64,000 nucleotides of DNA, taken from contig NC_061818.1 in NCBI RefSeq assembly GCF_021462225.1, positions 12,993,276-13,057,275 on the forward strand, in the 5' to 3' direction. Under the pieces are notes generated by a model. The model saw nothing but the letters and a program-made list of their open reading frames with translations, was not told the DNA's origin and searched no databases. A program made the position numbers and the translations under genes. Numbering within the stretch: position 1 is the first letter of the stretch; every line of letters begins with the position of its first letter. Shown here in pieces: positions 34,028 to 46,924 of the stretch. Source of the DNA: Girardinichthys multiradiatus. Taxonomy: Eukaryota > Chordata > Actinopteri > Cyprinodontiformes > Goodeidae.

Positions 34028-36209
34028 TTAGGTTTTGATTACCTAAGTAGTTATAGTGTATAACCCAGTAATTGATCTAATATATACAATTGCTAGTATG
34101 CCTTTTTTTTTAGTTTTTAAGAGCTCTGTGTGAATATACAGGGTGCACAATTACTGTGCAGTTTGTACCGTGGCGGAGCAGAGATGGACAATGTGTAAAT
34201 TGGGGCTTATGGTGTGTTTAAGATACTTTTATGATTGACCTGAATGGATTGTACCGAAACTAATGTTGTTATTTAATATTAAAGCCCGGTTTAGCAAAGG
34301 CAACATGGAACATTCAACATATCCAAGAGTGGGATTTTTTTTTTTTTTGCAATTAAGTCCAGTATTCCTAAATTTCTGTATTTGCATCATACCTAAATTT
34401 ATTTCAATATTGATATCCCTCTATCTTCAAACCAACAAGCATTACTAAATTTACCAAAAACTATTTATTTACTTATTTATTTTAAGTAATTGTGAAAGAA
34501 TTCCAGGAAAAGTGGTCTACCTTGATGGTTCCACATGTGTGTGTTGAACATGCACCCAAACATGTGACTTTTTATCTGTTCCAAGCATATAAAGAACTAA
34601 TGCCATCATAATTACTTCTTTGCCTGCTGCAGGGCTTAACCTTAGACATAGCTGAAAGAACCTAGGAAATAATTCTACACTTATGTTTTAAATTCTTGGA
34701 ATGCTTTAGCCTATAGTCAGTTATTTTGTAAAAAGAAATAGATTCTTTCATCGGTTAGTATATGATGTAGCTGAAACCAGAATTTCAGAAACTAGAACTT
34801 GGTGGACTTTTGCTGTTTGCTCAACACGAGCTTAAATTAACAGTTGCTCAATCAAAACCCGGTGTCTCTTGATCGTATCTAAGGTGTCTCAAAGAATTAT
34901 CATCACACAGAAGAAAATAATTACCATATGTTGTGGTTGAAGATTCCAGAATCCAACTCAGCCAGAGAAAGTTTTTCATCTGGGATTTCTGCAACTTCAC
35001 AGAAGTGGGACTCAGTGGGACACATAAAAAATTTTTTTTAACTAAAGCACGGTATGCTAAGAGTTGCTTTGCTCATTAACCCCATTTTAACCATATTTAA
35101 TGATTTTATAAGATAAAAGCAACATTTCACCCTGACCCTCCAATAAATAATGATAGTAATAATAATTATAAGGGAATAGAATGGTTAACTCTTATAATTT
35201 TTGATTTTGTCCAATAAAAAAGCAAAATGCAAATTTAAAACGATTTATTTAAACAAACTATACAAGAATAGTTTGGAATGTGAGGTGAACTTCACTATTT
35301 TGAGAGACTAGCTTCATGCATTGAGAGAGATGCTTTTGGCTGAATGGTTTATTGAGACTAAATAATAAAGAGGTGGACAGGAAATCAGAGGTATTTGGAG
35401 GTATCCACCTCTAATTTCAAGAGCTTTAGGTTGATGTCAATGAATCTGAAGAGGTGGTTTTAGCCTGTACTGCATACTTCTTAATGAACCCAGCCAGACT
35501 CTGTGGGCAAATGGCAGAGAGAAAACTGTTTTATAAGAAAGCTGTAGCTATAACCAAAGTTAACAACAGTTCTTAAACATGACACGCAATCATTGGGAAA
35601 ACACGGCAACCAAAGACCCTTAAGGCTTCATAGCATCGGCTGGTTTAGACACATAAGTATACTAAGCCAAAAAGTAAAGCCAATCCCAACAAAGACCTTA
35701 TCTCAAAAGAAACAAATTCATTTTTCTCCATCACAACTTAAAAAAACAGAAATGTAAAAACCTCAAGGGGCAAGTATTCTTCCTTTTCACCCTGTTCTCC
35801 TTGGCTTTCAGTTTGTTGGAGAAGCAACAATAATCTTGGAAATTGAAGCCAGTGACTAATTCCCTCTTAACTACTGGCATATCTGAGCTTTATGAGAGCC
35901 CTGCTTGCCTTTTTCCCACACACACAAAATGAAAGTCCTGTCATTTGTGACACATACTGTCACACTTAATCATAAATTATTTATTATTGTAAACATTATT
36001 AAGTCATCATGCCCACATGCTCGCCTGAGCCTGTTTGTTTTTTGTCTGAGTTTGCTGCAGAATAATTGTGACTTAGTGCTCAAATGTCCTGAAAGCGCTT
36101 TGAGTGGTCAGTATGACTGGAAAAGCAATTCATAAATGCAGTCTATTCATAGACGTAAGTCGATCATGCATTTGTTATGGTGGCTCTTTGAATCAGTGCA
36201 TTCAGGCTT
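34028..36209. other. Anonymous AT-rich non-coding DNA
   Basis: No gene or repeat family recognised in about 2.2 kb. Confidence 0.45.
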
Positions 36210-36830
36210 GCAAAATCATTCACACCCCTTGCTCCATTTTGTATTTTGTGGCGTTACTTCTACAAAGTTCAATGTATTTTATTTGGATTTTATGTGACTA
36301 GCACTAAGTAGTGCATAACTTTGAAGTGGAAAGAATGTGAAATTCTACAGTTAACGGCAAAGTCATTCATGTACTTGCAGCTCAACTCTAAATAAAAGCA
36401 GTATTAACAATTTGGGGTGGCCCAACCAGAATCCCGAGTTAAATCTGATAATTTGTTGAGTTAGCTAAAGACTGGGGTGATAGGAAGGAGGCCTTCCAAC
36501 CTAAAAGACTTCCAAACCTAAAAGACAACCTAAAAGACACTGCTGTTGGTATTAATAGTTTTTATTGTAATTGTATGTAAAAGCACCCTCACAGCATGAT
36601 GCTGCCACCAAAATGTTTCATGAGGGGGATTGTTTGTTTAAGGGACTGTGTACTGATAGCTTTCCAACACACATAGCAAAAGTTCACCCTTTTTTGGATT
36701 TTTTTGGGGAGAAGAATTTGTAAAACTAAGTTTCATTCAATTCTCACTTTCCAATTATGGGTTACTTGTGTGTTGGTCTATCACATGAAATCCCAAAGAA
36801 AAATGATTCTACTTGCAACCTTTCAAAAAG
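36210..36830 (-). mobile_element. Tc1-like relic, internally deleted
   Basis: Inverted-repeat sequence at about 36262-36330 (TTTATTTGGATTTTATGTGA, GCATAACTTTGAAGTGGAAA) and, inverted, at about 36745-36800 (GTTGGTCTATCACATGAAAT). Between them, CTCACAGCATGATGCTGCCA at 36590-36609 is the minus-strand catalytic-domain block. Much of the transposase is missing. A short AACCTAAAAGAC-type tandem lies at about 36497-36540. Confidence 0.7.
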
Positions 36831-39089
36831 TGAAAAGAGTGGACTGTTGACCTGGACTTTCCATCAATGGACTGTCATTCCAAGGAAGCAGCAGGAGGAA
36901 GCTGCTGCGTCTCCGTCAGCATACTGTACGTGTCCTTCACTGATGATTTGCTGTAACATGCAAAAACACTTCAAGTGATTTATTAGCAGAAATTACCAGG
37001 AATGACTGGGGGTTAGTTCACATGCTATAACAAATAGCTGGGATGGAAAAGGTATGTTGGCAATTTTACAGATATTTCCACTGAATAAGCAGAATCTGAC
37101 ATAAAGTTGCATATTTACAGGCATTCTACAGGACACCAATCTTCAAGTCCAAGAGACTTTTAGGTCAATCATCCTACATTAGTCACATTGATCACAAGCT
37201 TCTCCCATTGTTGGTGTACGTTACATCTTGATTTGCACAAATTCACCAAGGAGACACTTGTAAGACCACAAACAACGGCATGGAAATATGTCATCCTGCA
37301 TCTTCTATGTGTTTCCAGGGCAAACAGCCTGATTCTAATAAAAATATGTAGTTTCGGACATCATCAGAGAAAATAGACGAATCTAAACTATTATGTCTCT
37401 CATTCCAACCCATCTGCACCTGTGTCTAGGGATGTCAGAAAGGTCACAGGCATGGAAAACATGTGGAGACTAAAAAAGTAACACCAGGTGGGTTCACAGG
37501 AAAGGAATGCAAGTGTCAGCGCTGAACTTGTGGGGTGAGAACCAGTCCTGGAATGTGCCGGCATCACAGCTATATGTCGAGATCAGTTGTTTTTTTGTTG
37601 TTGTTTTTTAGGTTATTTCTGCAACTTAGACCTGCTGGTCCGCATCTGTATACCAGAAAGAAATTTTAAATTAAACATTTCCATTTGAATGACAGGAAAA
37701 AGTCTGGTTCATTACATCTGATTATGAGGTAGAACAAAGTTGTAAAAGTACATTAAACATTGTACTACTGTTTGCCCTAAATGAAATATTTCACATTAAT
37801 AACACCTATAATCAAAATTAATGATGGCAAAATACATAGTTAACATTTTTCTCAGAAATTTGTTGAGAGTGTAAACTTTGTCAAGCCAAGTGTAAATTTA
37901 ATTAATTTATATGAATTAAATATACAACTGTACACATCCTGTCTGTTTGTTGGAAGGACTTGTACTGATTAGCGTGGCTCAGGTCTTAAAGCACACCAGG
38001 TCATTAAATGTAGCACTCTAACCACTAAATGCACACCCAAGCCCCCCAGGGGCCTGACCCCGCAGTGTTCAAGGACCAGTTGCTTTGTAGGCCTCTCTTC
38101 TTCTAAAGACCAGCAGTTTAAGAGCTTCTCATCCAACCACTTGCTTCAGATGTCGAGGAGTAATTTACTGCAGTCCTTTAATGCCACACTAGCAGCTCTG
38201 ACAAATGTTAAACTTCCTTATTTAGAGAGGGAATACATGTAAATTCATTGGTGGTGAGGTTCTTTTAAAAGGTTAAAAGCTGTTAATATCTTAAGTGCAG
38301 TGAATAACTCTCCTAGTGTCTTTATTTCAGCTCCAGCTTCACTACTCTGAACATTTTAAAGATGTTTTTTTCCCTCCATATTTGTAAAAAAAAAAACTCC
38401 ATCTGCACAGATTTGAATCAAAACCACATTAATATACATTCCATGCTCCACTGTTGTTTTCGATACCAGGATGGAAAGCCAGAGAATGTCCACCTTAAAA
38501 AAGACAAAAAGTCTCTGATGGCACAGGCAGAAAAAAATCAGTTTGGCCAAATATCCACCTTACTGAGGACAGGCCATTAGCAAGAATCCAAACAATTATA
38601 GTCTAAAAAATGTCATAGTAGTTTATGTTTGAATTAGGAGGTTACTCACTCAGAAGCCGATGATTATTTACACAGGAAATGGACGGATGAGGCAATGCAT
38701 CACCAATGATCTTTCTGTGTCAAACACTTACTTAAAGCTAAAAAAGACACATGTAAGAGTTTTTCAGTAAATTATATTTTTATACTGGACTGCTTCTCTT
38801 TACGGTAGAAAACCAGTGATGCTTATCGACTGGATTCAGTCCCCCCCAGCTGCAGTCACAGTAGGAAGTGTTCATACATCTGGACTGATGATGGATCTGG
38901 CAGCTGGCTAACCAATTTAGATTGGTATTATTGATGGTAGACACACAAAATCACGTTTTACTATGACTTGTTATAGACTCCTCAGTGGACCATGAAATTG
39001 AAAACCTAAACAGACTTAAGAAAACTGAATTAAAATATTAAAACGAATTATTAAAATAAAAGAAAACAAAAAAGTAACTGCCGGAGTGC
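36831..39089. other. Anonymous non-coding DNA
   Basis: No supported gene; unrecognised sequence with ordinary AT-rich composition. Confidence 0.45.
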
Positions 39090-39154
39090 CTTTTTCAGGT
39101 CACTTTAGAAAGACATTTTCGCCTGCATGAGGCAAATCCAGTGCTTGCCGACAG

Positions 39155-39631
39155 TTGAGGGCCTTAAAGCAACGTCACAGACCCATTACAGAGTTTTCAA
39201 TTGAATTCCGTACATTGGCAGCTACATCTGGCTGGAATAATGAAGCTCTAAAAACTACCCTTTTGCATGCCTTAGACGATCCACTAAAAGATGAATTAAC
39301 TATGGTCGAGGAGCCTCCTACCTTAGATGAGGATATTTCATTAGCAACCAGGATAGATAACAGAATAAGAGAAAGAAGGAGAGCCCGAGCAGAAAGGTCA
39401 TATTATCATCCCCAGTTAAGGAGTAATCCTCCACCCGTTGTCAAGGCCTCACCCCGGCAATCAGATACCGAACCTGAGCCCATGCTGTTAGGAGGTACCC
39501 GCTTATCTTTTGAAGAGAGACAAAGATGCAAAGTATCTAAGCAGTGCTTTTACTGTGGTTCCGCAGATCATTTCGTAGCAACCTGTCCTGCCTGTCGTGG
39601 GTTGTTAAAAGACAGGGTCTGCCGGCTTTGA
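39155..39631 (+). pseudogene. Gag C-terminal part with zinc knuckle
   Basis: Capsid/nucleocapsid portion of a gypsy-type element. It reads ITEFSIEFRTLAA..SGW (the capsid zone) and ends with a CCHC zinc knuckle, CFYCGSADHFVATC (C-x2-C-x4-H-x4-C, about 39544-39585), which binds element RNA. The N-terminal capsid part is missing upstream. The frame closes shortly after the knuckle, before the protease region, through a frame change. Confidence 0.8.
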
Positions 39632-39739
39632 AGGGGGGGTTGGACCAAGCTCAGAATTGTAAAGCCCCCAGATTCAGCTTACCGGCGACTCTTTTAGTGG
39701 GTAAGCGTACATTGTCTGTATCTGCGAACAGAATCTTAT

Positions 39740-42380
39740 AGATTTAGAATTAGTAAACCAGGCAGGTATAGAAGTGGAATCCCTTGAATCACCACGTTCA
39801 GTTCTAGCTCTAGACGGAAAGAGACTACAACAGATAACTCAACGAACTAAACCAGTGGAACTATTGTTATCCAACAATCATAGAGAAAAGATATCCTTTT
39901 TTGTATTTCCAGTATCTCAAGGTTCTCTAGTTTTAGGATTTCCCTGGTTACAGCCACATAATCCACATGTAGACTGGTCAAAGTGTCGCATAGAGTCTTG
40001 GTCTGCTGACTGCCATTCATCTTGTCTTAGATCAGCTTTTTCACCTAATCCGCCTCCACAGGCTTGCAGTGAGGACGAGAGGATCAATTTGACTCAGATA
40101 CCTCTAGAATACCATGATCTTAAGGGAGTGTTCAGCAAAAATAAGGCTCTATCCTTATCTCCTCACAGACATTATGATTGCGAAATTAATCTTCTTCCCG
40201 GCGCACCTTTGCCCTCTAGCAGGCTCTACAACATTTTACGTCCTGAGCAGAAGTCAATGGAAGATTATATAAATGATTCCTTATCAGCAGGTATTATTCG
40301 GCCTTCCTCATCACCACTAGGGGTGGGTTTCTTTTTTGTAGGGAAGAAGGATGGTTCATTGCATCCCTGTATAGACTATAGGGGCTTAAACCAGATCACC
40401 ATTAAGAATAAGTACCCACTTCCCATCATCACCTCTGCCTTTGTTTATGGTGCCACGGTTTTTTTCTAAGTTAGATCTTCGTAACGCTTACCACTTGGTC
40501 AGGATCCGCCAGGGGGATGAGTGGAAGACGGACTGTAAGACGCCGTTGGGTCATTTCGAGTATTTGGTCATTGCCTTTTGTAATGCTCCTGCGGTTTTTC
40601 AAGCTTTAGTGAACGACGTTCTCAGGGATTTTTTTAACATTTTTGTCTTCATATACTTAGATGACATATTGATTTATTCTAAGAATATGCAGGAGCATCG
40701 CAAACACGTTCGCCAAGTTCTTCAACACCTTCTGGAGAACCGCCTGTTCGTAAAAGCCGAGAAGTGTGAGTTTCACCAGTCGTCAGTCACCTTCCTGGGC
40801 TACATCCTTGAGGGTGGACAGGTATGTTCTGATCCAGAGAAAATAAGAGCTGTACTAGAATGGCCATTGCCAGACTCACACAAGTCTTTGCAGCGTTTTT
40901 TGGGATTTGCCAATTTTTACAGACGTTTCATCAAGGACTATAGTCTCATTGCTGCACCTCTAACTGCTCTGACTTCTTCTAAGATCTTGTTTTCCTGGTC
41001 ATCCGAAGCTGAAGCAGCCAAACATCCCATCCAGGTCTGGGCTGATCACAAGAATTTGGCCTATCTACAGTCAGCCAAAAGGCTAAACCCACGTCAGTCT
41101 CACTGGTCCTTATTTTTTTCTCGTTTCGACTTATGTATTTCTTTCAGGCCTGGACCAAAGAATACTAAGCCTGATGCCCTCTCCAGACAATTCGCCACAG
41201 ACGATTCGGTGAGGGAACCTGCACCCATCATACCGCCCAGTTGGACGGTCGGGGCACTCAGATGGGAGATTGAGGAGACGGTGTTAAAGGCTCAACAACA
41301 GGAGCCTGATCCTGGCAATGGGCCACCTAACCATACCTACGTCCCATCTACAGTACGAGCTCGATTAATTAATTGGCTACACACAGCAAGGTTTTCGGCT
41401 CATCCAGATGTTAGTAGAACCATTGCATTGGTTCAAAGGTGGTTTTGGTGGCCAACATTACATAAAGATGTGAAGGAATTTGTTCAGTCTTGTGCTACTT
41501 GTGCCAGGAATAAGTCTTGCAGCCAGCCTCCTGCGGGTCTTCTCCAACCTCTAAGCATCCCAATTCGTCCCTGGTCTCACATAGCTTTGGATTTTGTTAC
41601 TGGTCTTCCCCTCTCCTCAGGTATGACAACTATTCTCACTATTGTGGACCGTTTTTCTAAAGCGTGTCATCTCATCCCCCTCAGAAAACTTCCTTCAGCC
41701 CTTCAAACTGCCAAACTCCTCACTAAACACGTTTTTCGTACCACAGGACATCTTATCTGACCGAGGCCCACAGTTCATCTCGCAGGTTTGGAAACAGTTT
41801 TGTTTAGCTCTTGGAGCCAGGTTTTCATTGACTTCAGGTTACCACCCACAGTCTAATGGTCAGACCGAAAGATTAAATCAGCAGCTAGAATCAACCCTAC
41901 GATGTCTCATGTCCACTAACCTTTCTGACTGGTGCACATATCTACCTTGGGTGGAGTATGCTTTAAATTCACACATTTCCTCTGCCACTGGACGTTCACC
42001 TTTTGAGGCCTCACTGGGCTATCAGCCACCCCTGTTTTCTGTTGATGAAAGAGAAATCACTGTCATCCGTCCACCAACATGTCTGCCGCTGTAAGACCAT
42101 TTGGAACTCAACTGTCCAGAGCCTCTATTGCACTGCAGATCAAAACAAGCATTTCGCTTATCACAAACACAGACTTGCAACAGAGTATTAGCTTGGACAA
42201 AATGTTTGGTTGTCGGCACATGATGTGCCCCTTAAGTCCATGTCAAGGAAGCTTTCGCCTCGTTTCATTGGTCCCTATGAGATCGAGACGGTAATTAGTC
42301 CGTCTGCTGTTCATCTTCGCCTACCTGCAAATCTTCGTATCCATCCTACCTTCCATGTCTCCCAGATTACTTCTCTCCCT
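39740..42380 (+). pseudogene. Pol of gypsy-type element: protease remnant, RT, partial RNase H, integrase
   Basis: 39740-40470 holds the end of the protease and the start of the reverse transcriptase ([33 protein letters not shown]). The protease active-site Asp region just upstream appears deleted. A frameshift at about 40450-40470 leads to the RT palm with [12 protein letters not shown]. At about 41020-41030 the frame jumps from [10 protein letters not shown] directly to [15 protein letters not shown]: most of RNase H is deleted in frame. The integrase has the zinc-binding H and CATC residues and the first Asp (HIALDFVTG). After a second frameshift near 41745 come SDRGPQF and [12 protein letters not shown] with the remaining Asp and Glu. 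The C-terminal end after about 42090 is frame-shifted again. Non-functional. Confidence 0.85.
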
Positions 42381-42500
42381 ACAGTGAGATTTTCATCCGT
42401 TTCGTTCCTGATTACATCATCAATAAAACAGTCTTTATTTTACTTCCTCCTCCTGAGTGTTTTCTGTATGTGGGTCAGAGCTATTTCGAATAAAATGACA

Positions 42501-43964
42501 GTTAGACTACTAAACGAAGATGCCAAGAGATCTATCTACTTCAGGTGAGACAGTTACAGCTTACAGGAGTTTAATAGTACATACCCAAAAAAATCCTGAA
42601 CTATCCCTTTAATGTGTTTTTTATAGGGCGGAAATCCCCAGCTAGGTAGATTAAAAATTATAACCTTTAGAGAGATGAAAGCATTCTGGAAAAAAGTATT
42701 TTTCTTTTGCAGCTGTTTGAAAAATTATCCACATTAGTAAACTGCAGAAGCTGGACTGCTTCTGAAGACCTGACTTAACTGACCTATGAGATTGCTCACT
42801 TCTTGACTTTGGAAGGCCTTACGAAAGACACCCTAGAGTCTGGTATGTCACTGCCATGACACCCCACCATCTACCCACTGCAGATAAAACTTTGAGTCTT
42901 TGCTAGATTTCTGTGGAAATGTTCATCTCAACAAGCCCTAAGCATACTTTGTGCATTTTTCTGTGACATGCTTTCTGACTTTGTTGTAGACAAGCTGCAG
43001 TTTGTCATCAAAGCAATCTCAGTTACAGTGATAAGAGTATAGATTAACATGCCATCTAAGACTACAGGGGGGTAAAAACAGGAAGTGAAAAAGCTCAACT
43101 ACAGCTTTTATGTGTCGTGGTGCGCCTGTTTATCACTTTCCATCTTCTACAAAAGGCCGAGCACCCGTACATGCACACAGATGGGAAAACAAGCGAACAC
43201 CCCTGTGACTTCTTCTCATCTTGCAATTGCTGCCTTTTTAGTCCAGTGATAGCCCTGATACCAGGCAATCAGTCAGAGTGGTACATTTAAAACACAACAT
43301 CTGCATTACCTCCATCCTCAGGTCCTCCATCACAACACTGCAGGCACTAACCACTGCCATCAGGGCCAATCAAAAATAATATTGGAAATATCAGCGCTGT
43401 TGCTCCGCAGGCATTTGGTTGCTTGTGGGAACTTTCTGAGTCATGGTATAAAAATGCTAACTGAGGTCAGAATGCTACCGATGAAGTCTGAAACTATGGG
43501 CACAATTTAATAACCTGTTGCTGTGTTTTACTGCCACTTCATACATTTAAAGGCACCGAGATCCACACCAAAGGAAATCATGAATGGAGACCTAAAACTA
43601 AATAGTAGAACAAAGCTGGAGCCTGTGTGATAGTGGTGGATCTGTACTGTTTCAGAGGGTTTGGAAGTGTTTGGAAAACTAAAGGGTTTCTGCATAGATT
43701 ATCTTTTATGGTTCAATACTGCCACCTGCTGTAAGTCAGGAAACAATTTCTAGCATTTGTAGGAATCAGACTGGCATCTCGCAAAAGATAATGTAAACAG
43801 AATATTACTGTGGGAAAAAGTGATTTATCTGTTTTTGTTTTTTTGTTTTTTTACATTTTAGAAAACAATACCAAATTGAAAGTTATTTTTATCCTCATCG
43901 GTTATCGATAAAATAATCTTCATTGGCAATGTAGCAATCAAAAATGGCTTATAATTTATGAGCG
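42501..43964. other. Anonymous non-coding DNA
   Basis: No gene, exon or repeat family recognised. Confidence 0.45.
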
Positions 43965-44095
43965 GCTTTTTGCATGTCTCCATTGGTATTTATCTTTAGT
44001 GATGATCTTCAAGTCTGTGAGGTTCGTAAGCCTCCTTGCCATCACCTTAATATTTAGCTCGATCCACATATTCTCTATCAGATTCAAACTTTGAA
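43965..44095 (-). mobile_element. Tc1-like transposase scrap of another family
   Basis: The minus strand reads NLIENMWIELNIKVMARRLT, then NLTDLKIITKDKYQW, the 'DLNPIENLW' region around the catalytic Glu and the following C-terminal helix of a Tc1 transposase. No ends are preserved. Confidence 0.6.
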
Positions 44096-44735
44096 AAGTA
44101 AAACACATTATTTAGATTAATTACATACAGAGTGATGTTTTCCAGCCTTTATTTCTCCTAATTAAAATCCTGTTCCGCTTACAGCTAATAAAAACACGAT
44201 ATTTAAGATTAGAACATTGCATCAGACCAATAACATAAACATTTTAATAATGGAATGTGGATTTAATTAATCACTGTTTAACAGCTGCTTAAAGGTTGTT
44301 ATTTTTAAAAGATATTTTAAATCTGTAAAATAAGCCTCATTGGAAAGTGTATTCCAGCATAACTTAATCCAGGTAAGTCTATATATTGATGTTTTCATTG
44401 TTAAATTCAATGTAATGAGGTGAAAATGCCAAAAACCTATTAAAAATGTAGAAAACTAACTGCAATAAAAGTTTGTTTGTGTGTTTTCACTAAAAGAAGG
44501 GATGAAGAAATCCCTCTGCAATGACTAACCTGAACAAATGAATTAGCCACCAGTGCACATTTATTTGCTACTATAATTTTTAATTGTGCTTCGTTTTCAT
44601 CTTGTTAGTTTGAACATTTTGCATTTATTGTTATAGTTGTGTCAAAAAATAATTTCTGTCACTGATTGGGATGCAAAATAAAGTTAATTTATCATTCAAT
44701 CTCACCTCAAGCAGTTTTAGAGAATCTGTTCATTG
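44096..44735. other. Anonymous AT-rich non-coding DNA
   Basis: Nothing recognised. Confidence 0.45.
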
Positions 44736-45160
44736 TGTTATGATCCTTAAGTGTTTTAGTTTTTGGTTTCTTTCATGTCTGTTTTCTCCATTTTCCTGTT
44801 GTTTATGTTCCCTAGTTGTTGCCATTTTAGTTCATTCCTTTGTTTATTAGTTTCTTAGCTCATTATTTGGTTCTTTGTACATTAAGCTTTTTTCTGTTAT
44901 ATTTTCATAGGGTTTTTATTTCTCTCCCCTCAGCTGTTTCAGATATGTTCTGATTGCCACACACCTGCTTCCCATGTCATTCCCCTTACCTCTCACAGTA
45001 TATAAGCTCCTTTACTCACCTTGTCCTTTGGCGGATCCTCCATTTACAATCCTCATTGTTGTGTCTGTGTCGCTGTCTGTGTTTCTTGTCCTGTTTTCCT
45101 GGTGTCTTCTGTAAGTTCTCAATCTTCCTTTAATACATTTATGTTCATCCAACTGCAGTC
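44736..45160 (+). repeat. LTR-like sequence, probable solo or truncated LTR
   Basis: Begins TGTTATGATCC. It has a pyrimidine-rich U3-like stretch, the block CAGCTGTTTCAGATATGTTC followed by TGATTGCCACACACCTG, then a TATA box TATATAAG (44999-45006), a GTGTCTGT-rich R/U5-like stretch, and a decayed polyadenylation region (TTTAATACATTT, about 45129). This layout is common in fish LTRs. No right-hand CA end or target duplication could be matched, so the 3' end is probably truncated. Confidence 0.5.
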
Positions 45161-46886
45161 TAGAAAAACCTAAAACTTTAATTTAGTGCCAAATCAGAAC
45201 CTGCAAACAAACAACTGTGCACAACAATAGGTGGTGCCCAATATCTAAGAAGTGCAAATAAGCACTATAAACCTCTCTCAGGGAATGAAAAACAGCAGTT
45301 TTTAATTACTTCCAATGTAATGGCACCCTGAGTGTTGAGCCACATTCCATCAAAACCTCACTGATTACAGTATGCTGGGTTCCTTTTATTGTCATTTAAA
45401 AGTCCTTTCTAAAACACAATTAACCTCTTACAAAATTACCTAAATCTCATCGTTCTTAGGACTTGCCAATAACCTAATCCAGTTTTAAATCACTCAGTTG
45501 TAATTTAGTCGAGAGTCTTTATATTGATCTCTTAGAAACTGCATGCCCCACGTTTATTTTCTAACTAATGCAGATTACATAATTCTGTTTCAATTTGTTC
45601 TTCTATTACATTAAATAAAGAGAAGGAAAGATAGTTTGCTTTAATGTTTGTACACTAACATTAAAGTTAAATCAATATTAATTTTATCCATATATTCTGA
45701 TCTTGTTCTTAAGCTTTTAAGTTTTTTGTTTTTTTTGTTTTAAATGCCATTTACCATCCTGTATAATAGGGTTGAAACAGTAAATGTAAGGAAAATATCC
45801 GGTACAGTCCTGTTGGTTCAGTACACACATGTACCAAATAAATGCCGCATTGTTTTATACCAAAAAACATGTAAAATGTAAAGAGATGAGTCTTAACTAT
45901 CACTAACCTCTGCTATTTGGCAACATTAAGGTTTCTCATGCAGCTACAGTGGAGAAAGAAAGGTGGACCGGTCCAGAAATTTATGTCAGTTGATGCATTT
46001 TTCAGCAGCAGTAAGATGTGAAGCTCACTCTGCACTTAACTGAATTACTCACCTGAAACAATGTAAAGCTGAACTTGTACTGGAGAAAAAGTCAGTCCAA
46101 CTCCTGCAGCATTTAATCAGTCCAAAATGCTGCACTGCATATGAGATGCTACTGTATTCTAAACAAAGTGTAAGCAGCAAAACTGATCATTTTCAAGTGT
46201 TTTTTTTTCTTCGTTTTACCATTCATTCATTCATTCATGATCCTATCCATCCATGATCCCTTCATCCATCCACAAATCCATCCATTCAGTTCTATACTTG
46301 CCCCTTTTTATTTGTATCTCTTAATTGACATGGTCTGAAAATGTACTGAACCATGACTTTAAGACCAAAGTATATATGGAACCATGATTTTTGTGGCCTA
46401 AAATAAATTATTTTCTTTGTCATGCCATAATTATGCTCAATGAAACCAAATGTCTGTTTAGAAGTTTCTAGAATTTCTCATCATCTTGGTCAAATCAATA
46501 CGTATTTAAAAGATGTAATATCAATGAAAATAGCAGCTATTTCTAAAGGAATTGTTAGGAGCCAGTGTTGATTTTCATAAAAACAATAATCCCATTTCCC
46601 CCATTGTATACAAAAGTTAGATTTTTCTAGATTTTTCAGTGTGATATTAGACTACCGCTAGGCTTTTTATACATCTTTACCAGGACCTGCCAATAAATGT
46701 GACCAGAATGGTATGTTAAATACACAACTCTGACACAATAGATTAGTTAATCCTTTAAACCTGATATTATAATCAGTCTGTTGACGCTCAGAAGCATCTG
46801 CTGTTCTCATTTACACCACCAGGGAGCGCCACATTTAAATGATTCAACGCCACCGTGTCCTGTAATTCATTCCACGTAATTTGTGC

Positions 46887-46888
<2 letters not shown>
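45161..46888. other. Anonymous non-coding DNA with a small ATTC/ATCC-rich patch
   Basis: No gene recognised. 46221-46278 contains imperfect ATTC and ATCC tandem units. Confidence 0.45.

Positions 46889-46922
<34 letters not shown>
46889..46922. repeat. (GT)17 microsatellite
   Basis: Perfect GT dinucleotide tandem. Confidence 0.97.

Positions 46923-46924
<2 letters not shown>

Larger units (their letters stand above)
39090..42500 (+). mobile_element. Ty3/gypsy-type LTR retrotransposon, broken
   Basis: Gag end, protease remnant, reverse transcriptase, part of RNase H, and integrase follow in the order typical of Ty3/gypsy (chromovirus-like fish elements). No 5' LTR is visible. The 3' boundary is inferred from an LTR-end-like stretch (TGAGTGTTTTCTGTATGTGG, about 42454-42473, up to AAAATGACA at 42492-42500) with AATAAA at 42423, joined directly to the integrase C-terminus. 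5' loss, internal deletions and frameshifts make it inactive. Confidence 0.85.
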
